From an uncultured Bacteroidia bacterium (lineage in GTDB: Bacteria > Bacteroidota > Bacteroidia > Bacteroidales > UBA932), in contig CACWOH010000002.1 in NCBI GenBank assembly GCA_902762435.1, positions 1 to 64,000 of the forward strand: a stretch of 64,000 nt of DNA, given 5' to 3'. Of this stretch, positions 58,679 through 64,000 are shown one piece after another. A model generated the notes under the pieces. The model worked only from the letters and a program-made list of their open reading frames with translations. It was not told the DNA's origin and searched no databases. Made by a program: the position numbers and the translations under genes. The stretch's first letter is position 1, and the number at the start of each line of letters is the position of its first letter.

Positions 58679-61470
58679 ACTTCTACGGTTTTATCGTCTT
58701 CCACGTACCAGATATACGATCCGCGGATTTCATAGCCAAGTTCGTGCCACAGCCGGGCATAGCGGCGGACCTGCCGGCGGTAGCCCTCCTCTTCCTGGCC
58801 GAACTTGTAGTCCACGATCACGGCTTCGCCGCCCCGGAGGACGACGCGGTCCGGGCGTTCGACCCGGCCGCCGGCGTCGAAGACATCCTGTTCGTTGACC
58901 ACCTGCACCCCGTCTGCCGTCTGCGCCGGGAACCATTCGGGATGCGCGGCGATGCGCGCGCGGAGCAGCGCACGGGCCGCTTCCCCGCCGGCTGAGTCCA
59001 GCCGGCCGTCCCGCACGGCGGCGTCCACCGCCCCGTCCAGGTCCGCAGGTACCTTCACCCCGGACAGGATGTCGTGCAGGACGATGCCGCGCAGGCGCGC
59101 GGAGGCGTCGGGCCCCGTGGCTCCGTCCGGGCCGAAGAAGTCCGCGGCGTCGGCGGAGGGCGAAAGCCGGTCGCCGAGGGGGATGGACGGATATGCGGCC
59201 GGGAAAACCTGCGCGCAGGCTTCCTCCTTCCGCTCCATCCGGGTGAAATCATAGGGCTCCCCGCTGCAGTAGACATCCATTCCCCCGAGGAAAAGGTACA
59301 GGATCTCGGCAAAGTTGCCGGGCTCGGCTTTTTGCTTCTTCATCGCCTCGCGGAAGCTCTTCGTGGCCGTTTTGGCGATTACGTGCAGGCTCTTCTCCGC
59401 CCGCGTCATCGCTACGTAGAACAAGTTGATGTTGTCCACCAGCTGCATGCGGCGCTCATAACGGACCGCCTCCGCGAAGTCACTCTGCTCCGCGATGGAA
59501 TCGAGGAGGACCGGATAGATGCCGCCGGCCGCTTCCTTCAGGGCGGTCACGTCCGGGTCGAGCCGGCACCAGTGCGTCCCGGCCTTGTACAGGCCCACCT
59601 TCTCCGCATAGGGGAAGATCACGTGGGGGAACTGCAGGCCCTTGGATTTGTGGATGGTAAGCACGCGCACCGAGGTGGCGTCGTCCGGCGATCCGATATA
59701 GATCGTCTCCCGCTCCTCCCACGCCTTGAGGAAGTAGCGGAGGTTGTTGCCGTTGGTCCGGGTCCAGTCCTGCAGTTCATCCATGAAGGCCTGCACGAAG
59801 AGGATCTGCCCTTCGAAGAAAGCGGGGTCCCAGGCCTGCAGGGAACGGATCAGCTGTTCGCAGAAGTCCACCAGCGAATGGTACTGTGACGGGTATTCCA
59901 GCTCCATCGAACGGGCCAGGAAGCTGCCGATCGTGTCGTCCGGATTGTCGTAATGGCGGAGCAGGGAGATCAGGCGCCGGACCGCGGGCGAGGCCTTCAG
60001 GTCCAGCGAGTCGTCGGAAATGACGGGGATGCCCTCCGCGATCAGGCAGGCGGCGAGCCGGGCACCCTCCTGCTTGTTGCGCACCAGGATGGCGATGTCG
60101 TTCCACCGCGCGCCGGCCCCGTGCGCCGCACGGACCGATTCCAGCACGGCGGCGTCCTGGTCGTCGCAGTAGCTGACCTGCACGAAGCCCCGCTGCTTCT
60201 CTTCCTTCCGCATCACCTCCGGCTTTTTCTCGGCATAGATCCGCTCCAGGCCCAGGCGCTGCGAGGCGAAGGTGAAGAAGCGGTGGTTGAAGTCCACCAC
60301 CTCCTCCGTGCTGCGCCAGTTGCCCTCCAGCGGCTTCACGGTAGCCTGCGGGAACGCCCGGAGCACCTCCTCGCCCAGCAGCCGCCAGTCGGAATCGCGG
60401 AAACGGTAGATGCTCTGCTTGATGTCGCCCACGACCAGGTTGTCGCCGCCGTGCGACTCGCTCTCCCGGAGCAGCGGCAGGAAGTTCTCCCACTGGATGT
60501 TGGAGGTGTCCTGGAACTCGTCCAGCAGGAAATGCTCGAAGCGCACGCCCAGTTTCTCGTACACGAAAGGCGCGTCGGACCCGGCGATAATCTCCCGCAG
60601 GAGCGTGTTGGACTCGTCCAGGCACATCAGGTTCTTCTCCCGGAGCAGGGCGTCGAAGGCCCGGTAGAACTCCCCGGCGAACCCCAGCTGGAAAAGCATC
60701 CGGTCCAGGATCCACGCCGTGCAGTACGGGCGGTAGGACGCCTCCTCGAACAGTTCCTCCAGCCCGGGGTTGGCCTTGATTACCCGGATCTTGTTCTTCG
60801 GGGAGATGATCTTCCCCTTCTCCACCGGGAAGCCCAGCGTCCGGGCGCGCTCCGTGAAATCGCGGATGACGCCCCGGCACTCCCGGCGGATGCGTTCGAG
60901 CCGTTCCTTGCCGAACGCTTCCGTCTCGGAAATGCCGTAACGCTGCACCAGGTCGCGGTGCTCGTCGTTCTTCAGCAGCAGGCCGACCTCCTTCAGGCCG
61001 GCGTCCAGGGAGAAACGGTCTCCCTGCGAAAGGGTCTCCTCCAGCGCGGAGCGTATCCATTTCAGGAGCTGGGTGTCTTCCTCGGTCAGCGAATCCAGGA
61101 TACGGTCCATCGTCTCGAGGATCAGCGCCTCCTTGTCCAACTCGATCTGGTAGTCGGCGAACTGGCCGAGTTCGCGGGAGAAGGCTTTCAGCGTCCGCTG
61201 GAAGAAGCGATCGATGGTGCTGACGGAAAAGGCGCCGTAGTCGTGGAGCAGTTCCGTCAGCCGCCTTTTCGCGCGGGGATCGGTCTTCGCGAGTTTCGCG
61301 AGGTCCTCCAGGATCCGGTTCTTCATCTCCGCGGTGGCCTTGTTGGTGAAGGTAACGGCCAGGATGTGGCGGTGCCGGTCCGGCGCCCCGTCCTTCAGCA
61401 GCAACTCCACGTAATGCTTGGAGAGGTGGTAGGTCTTTCCCGACCCGGCGCTGGCTTTCAGGATCTTCAT
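58675..61470 (-). CDS. UvrD-type helicase with C-terminal nuclease (AddA/RecB-like)
   Basis: 931-aa SF1 helicase. Walker A is at residues 6-14 (ASAGSGKTY), with AVTFTNKATAEMKNR (motif Ia), LLDEFQDTSNIQW (motif II), VGDIKQSIYRFRDS (III), VRVLTIHKSKGLQFPHVI (V) and YVAMTRAEKSLHVI (VI). The C-terminal ~150 residues hold a PD-(D/E)XK nuclease-like segment (AVIVDYKFGQEEEGYRRQVRRYARLW). The order matches AddA, which resects double-strand breaks with AddB. Its start overlaps the AddB-like stop (ATGA), so the two are coupled. Confidence 0.92.
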   Translation of the reverse strand: MKILKASAGSGKTYHLSKHYVELLLKDGAPDRHRHILAVTFTNKATAEMKNRILEDLAKLAKTDPRAKRRLTELLHDYGAFSVSTIDRFFQRTLKAFSRELGQFADYQIELDKEALILETMDRILDSLTEEDTQLLKWIRSALEETLSQGDRFSLDAGLKEVGLLLKNDEHRDLVQRYGISETEAFGKERLERIRRECRGVIRDFTERARTLGFPVEKGKIISPKNKIRVIKANPGLEELFEEASYRPYCTAWILDRMLFQLGFAGEFYRAFDALLREKNLMCLDESNTLLREIIAGSDAPFVYEKLGVRFEHFLLDEFQDTSNIQWENFLPLLRESESHGGDNLVVGDIKQSIYRFRDSDWRLLGEEVLRAFPQATVKPLEGNWRSTEEVVDFNHRFFTFASQRLGLERIYAEKKPEVMRKEEKQRGFVQVSYCDDQDAAVLESVRAAHGAGARWNDIAILVRNKQEGARLAACLIAEGIPVISDDSLDLKASPAVRRLISLLRHYDNPDDTIGSFLARSMELEYPSQYHSLVDFCEQLIRSLQAWDPAFFEGQILFVQAFMDELQDWTRTNGNNLRYFLKAWEERETIYIGSPDDATSVRVLTIHKSKGLQFPHVIFPYAEKVGLYKAGTHWCRLDPDVTALKEAAGGIYPVLLDSIAEQSDFAEAVRYERRMQLVDNINLFYVAMTRAEKSLHVIAKTATKSFREAMKKQKAEPGNFAEILYLFLGGMDVYCSGEPYDFTRMERKEEACAQVFPAAYPSIPLGDRLSPSADAADFFGPDGATGPDASARLRGIVLHDILSGVKVPADLDGAVDAAVRDGRLDSAGGEAARALLRARIAAHPEWFPAQTADGVQVVNEQDVFDAGGRVERPDRVVLRGGEAVIVDYKFGQEEEGYRRQVRRYARLWHELGYEIRGSYIWYVEDDKTVEV

Positions 61471-64000
61471 CGTCCGCAGATGTTTTTGAAGTCACACCAG
61501 GCGCAGGACTTCGTGTCCTGCGTCCGCCGCCAGGGCTTCTCCAGGTCGGAGATCTCGGCAAGCAGGTCTGCGAGCCGGCCGTCCATCAGGTCCAGGAAGC
61601 GACGGCTGAGCGAAACGTTCTCCACCTCCCGGATGAACAGGCGGGCGGGCTGGTAGACGGAATTCTGGAGGGTCCACCCCCGGAAGGCCGGATCGTCGGC
61701 GATGTACCGGTCGTACAGATAGAGCTGGAGGGCGATCTTGGGCCGCTTGGCGCCGCTGTCACCGAACAGGGCCTCCACCACCGCCTCCGCATTTCCTTCG
61801 TCGATCAGGAAGTCTTCGTCCGTCACCCGGCCGGTCTTGTAGTCCAGCACGCGGAGTTCTCCGGGCCGGATGCTGTCCAGGCGGTCGAGCACGCCCCGGA
61901 AGCGGAAGCCGCCGATGGTGGCGTACCGGTCCAGTTCGAGCCCCAGGATGCGGAAACCCTCCACCCCCTGTTTCTCCAGGTATTCGATGTCGCGCAGGAC
62001 GGCCTGCCGGACGTAACGGACGATCATGTCGGCGAAAACGATGTTCCGCCCGGCGAGTTCGAAACCGTTCAGTTTTTCCAGGACGCGGCGGCGCACCAGG
62101 GCCGGGATGCGCCCGCCCGACAGTACCTGCTTCAGGTAGTCGCGGCTGACGAAGGCGCCCTCGACGGTATAGAGTTCCTCCATCACGCCGTGGAACACGG
62201 TGCCGATGTCGTTCGCTTCCAGCGACTCCCGCACCTCGTCTTCATCGCGCAGGCCGCAGACCTTGGCGTAGTAGAACTTCGCCGGGCAGACCAGGTAGTT
62301 CTCGAGGGAGGAGGCGGACAGGTTGTGCCGGTGCAGTTCCTCCAGCTGTTCCGCCGTCTTGGGCAGGCTGTCCGCCTCTTCCGGCTTGCTGATCGGGGCC
62401 CGGAGGACGCAGCGCGTGACGCGGGCGCCGAAGTGCAGTTCCAGTTGCTTGACGAAGCGGCTCTCTTCCCCGCCCCGGAGCCCCTCCGTGCGTGAATCCA
62501 GCAGCAGCCAAACGTGGCCGGCCCGGCGGATCATCCGGTAGAAGTAGTACGCCCAGACGGCGTCCTGATACTCGTAGGTGGGCAGGTCGAAGCCGCGGCG
62601 CAGCTCCGCCGGCACGAAGGAAGATGCCACGCTGCGGCGCGGGAAGACGCCCTCGTTGCAGCTCAGCACGATGAGGTTCTCGAAATCCAGGGCGCGCGTC
62701 TCCAGCGGGCCCATCACCTGCAGGCCCTTCAGCGGCTCGCCGCGGAACGGCACCGTCGCGGCGGCCACCAACTGCTCCAGCAGGCGGAAATACGTAGCCG
62801 GTTTGACGGGAAGTTCGCAATCGGACAGGCGCCCCACGGCGAGGTAGTAATCCCGGACGAAATCCAGCTCCAGCGCCATCCCGGGCACTTCCCGCAGCCG
62901 GGCGCCCAGGTCGGCGAGCAACTCGCGCTGGTAACTTTCCAGTGCGCGGATTGCCTGCGGGTCGCTTCCCGCGGGCGCCGTCGCCACCGGCCGGAAGATG
63001 CGGTCGAACACCGGCAGGCCGGTCAGTTCGGACACGGGGATGTAGTAGCGCGCCTTGGCGCGGACTTCGGCCGCGCGCCGGCGCCCTTCTTCCCCGGCCA
63101 GGGTCTTGAAAATGCTGTTGGAGAAGATGGCCCACACGGGACGGTGGTAGAAGTACCACGCCCCGTCCTTCTCGCGCAGGTGCAGCTGCAGGGCGGCCAC
63201 GTCCGCCATCAGGGCGCTCAGCGAACTTCCGCCCATCGGGTAGCCCATCGTCACGTTGATCTCGGAGATCCGCTCCGGCAGGGAGTTCAGCACCGGCAGG
63301 AGCAGCCCCTCGTCGGGCAGCACGACGGCCGTCTCGATGCCGCCGGCGCCCAGCCGGTCCAGGATGGCCGGGACCTGTTTAGCCTGGCCGACGCCCGAGG
63401 GCACGCTCAGCACGCTGATTTCGGGCACCCCGAGACCCTCCGGATCGGGTTCGAAGGCCTGGGGGAACTCCAGGACGTTCTCCGACAGGAATAGGGACGC
63501 CTTGTTCGCCGGATCGCTGATCCAGCCCGGACCGTAATCCCAGCAGAACTCCGCTAGACGGGCGTCCCGCAGGCGACGCATCAGGCGTTTCTCACATTCA
63601 TTCAATGCATTGAGCCCCACGAAGACGAAGCGCCGCACAGTTCCGAACGCATCCGGAAGCAGGTCGGCGACGGACCCTTCAGAGAGGCGCTCCGCCAGTT
63701 CGCGGTACACCATCCCCTCGTAGGCCATCCCCTTCTCGCGCAGGCGCGCATGAAAAGAACGGTAGAGCGGCAGCAGGATGTCCCAGATGCGGCGGAACTC
63801 CTCCTTGTACCGGCCTCCCGAGCTGAAATGCGTCAGGAAGGCCCGGATCGCCTGCTCCTGCCGCTCGTCCAGCCAGGAGAAGTCGTCCTGCAGGGCACGG
63901 AAATCCGCGATGTTGGTAAAGAGTTTCTCCGGATCCACCAGGTATTTGTCCACGTCGTCGAAGTCGGACAGCAGCACCCCGCCCCAGAAGATGAATTCGT
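61467..64000 (-). CDS. AddB-like PD-(D/E)XK nuclease/inactivated helicase, N-terminus beyond window
   Basis: At least 844 residues, open at the right edge; the frame continues upstream past 63977, so no start lies in the window. The central part is a degenerate SF1-like region (NLIVLSCNEGVFPRRSV). The C-terminal ~280 residues are a nuclease with LRVLDYKTGRVT and QLYLYDRY. Cys residues likely to bind an Fe-S cluster: one in YLVCPAKFYYAKVCGL, then the C-x2-C-x5-C trio near the end (CAWCDFKNIC). This matches AddB, partner of the downstream AddA-like helicase in double-strand-break repair. Confidence 0.88.
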   Translation of the reverse strand, partial: EFIFWGGVLLSDFDDVDKYLVDPEKLFTNIADFRALQDDFSWLDERQEQAIRAFLTHFSSGGRYKEEFRRIWDILLPLYRSFHARLREKGMAYEGMVYRELAERLSEGSVADLLPDAFGTVRRFVFVGLNALNECEKRLMRRLRDARLAEFCWDYGPGWISDPANKASLFLSENVLEFPQAFEPDPEGLGVPEISVLSVPSGVGQAKQVPAILDRLGAGGIETAVVLPDEGLLLPVLNSLPERISEINVTMGYPMGGSSLSALMADVAALQLHLREKDGAWYFYHRPVWAIFSNSIFKTLAGEEGRRRAAEVRAKARYYIPVSELTGLPVFDRIFRPVATAPAGSDPQAIRALESYQRELLADLGARLREVPGMALELDFVRDYYLAVGRLSDCELPVKPATYFRLLEQLVAAATVPFRGEPLKGLQVMGPLETRALDFENLIVLSCNEGVFPRRSVASSFVPAELRRGFDLPTYEYQDAVWAYYFYRMIRRAGHVWLLLDSRTEGLRGGEESRFVKQLELHFGARVTRCVLRAPISKPEEADSLPKTAEQLEELHRHNLSASSLENYLVCPAKFYYAKVCGLRDEDEVRESLEANDIGTVFHGVMEELYTVEGAFVSRDYLKQVLSGGRIPALVRRRVLEKLNGFELAGRNIVFADMIVRYVRQAVLRDIEYLEKQGVEGFRILGLELDRYATIGGFRFRGVLDRLDSIRPGELRVLDYKTGRVTDEDFLIDEGNAEAVVEALFGDSGAKRPKIALQLYLYDRYIADDPAFRGWTLQNSVYQPARLFIREVENVSLSRRFLDLMDGRLADLLAEISDLEKPWRRTQDTKSCAWCDFKNICGR

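Overview
The window comes from a high-GC member of the Bacteroidales. Three things support this. The gene content is typical: DUF4290, DUF4293, DUF3822, PASTA and FISUMP proteins, an outer-membrane beta-barrel receptor, and a CapA-like phosphatase. Promoters carry the Bacteroidetes -7 box TAnnTTTG, several with a -33 TTTG 19-20 bases upstream. Shine-Dalgarno sequences are essentially absent except in front of rpsU. The GC richness and short variants of several genes would fit a Rikenellaceae or RC9/Cryptobacteroides-like lineage, but that placement is inference. No rRNA, tRNA or CRISPR array was seen.

Layout, left to right. 1-4.1 kb: a cut-off Big_2 lipoprotein and the leftward PASTA-rluD-lnt operon. 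4.1-9.7 kb: a Gly/Met-rich outer-membrane receptor, ruvC, serS, and the rplU-rpmA ribosomal operon. 9.8-13.4 kb (rightward): a Bacteroidales ATPase overlapping a sirtuin, rpsU with a strong Shine-Dalgarno, a nitroreductase and a glycosyltransferase-like gene. 13.5-17.3 kb: dnaK, a pseudouridine synthase and a membrane AraC regulator. 17.4-23.8 kb (leftward operon): SPOR lipoprotein, degenerate M28/TonB_C protein, leuS and two YitT paralogues. 23.8-29.5 kb: CapA-like phosphatase, TPR protein, gyrA and a stand-alone Clp N-domain protein. 29.5-31 kb: an island in which an HUH/Y1 (RAYT-like) transposase gene sits between two direct copies of a 131-bp palindromic element about 90% identical to each other. 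31-38 kb: fabF, LytTR regulator, DUF4293, nucleoside phosphorylase, prfA, an acetyltransferase-like gene and a CoA-transferase. 38-43 kb: mazG and the leftward DHH phosphoesterase-FKBP-MATE-kinase operon. 43-47 kb (rightward): a membrane protein, DUF3822, rsmD, then ECF sigma, putative anti-sigma and a DUF2807 protein. 47-51 kb (leftward): ackA-pta-VOC-SDR. 51-57 kb: short ComEC-like protein, FISUMP lipoprotein, apbE, DUF4290 and ftsK. 57-64 kb (leftward): an AddB-like/AddA-like recombination pair, a LolA-like protein and a lytic transglycosylase.

Most of the window is compact housekeeping DNA with operons joined by ATGA overlaps. The part that stands out is 29.5-31 kb. It has the architecture of a REP-associated tyrosine transposase with its cognate palindromic repeats (a REPtron-like unit), next to imperfect tandem copies of the fabF 3' end. 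Other points worth a second look are a probable pseudo-peptidase fused to a TonB C-terminal domain, the rpsU Shine-Dalgarno exception, a palindrome upstream of dnaK, and a ComEC reduced to its membrane domain.
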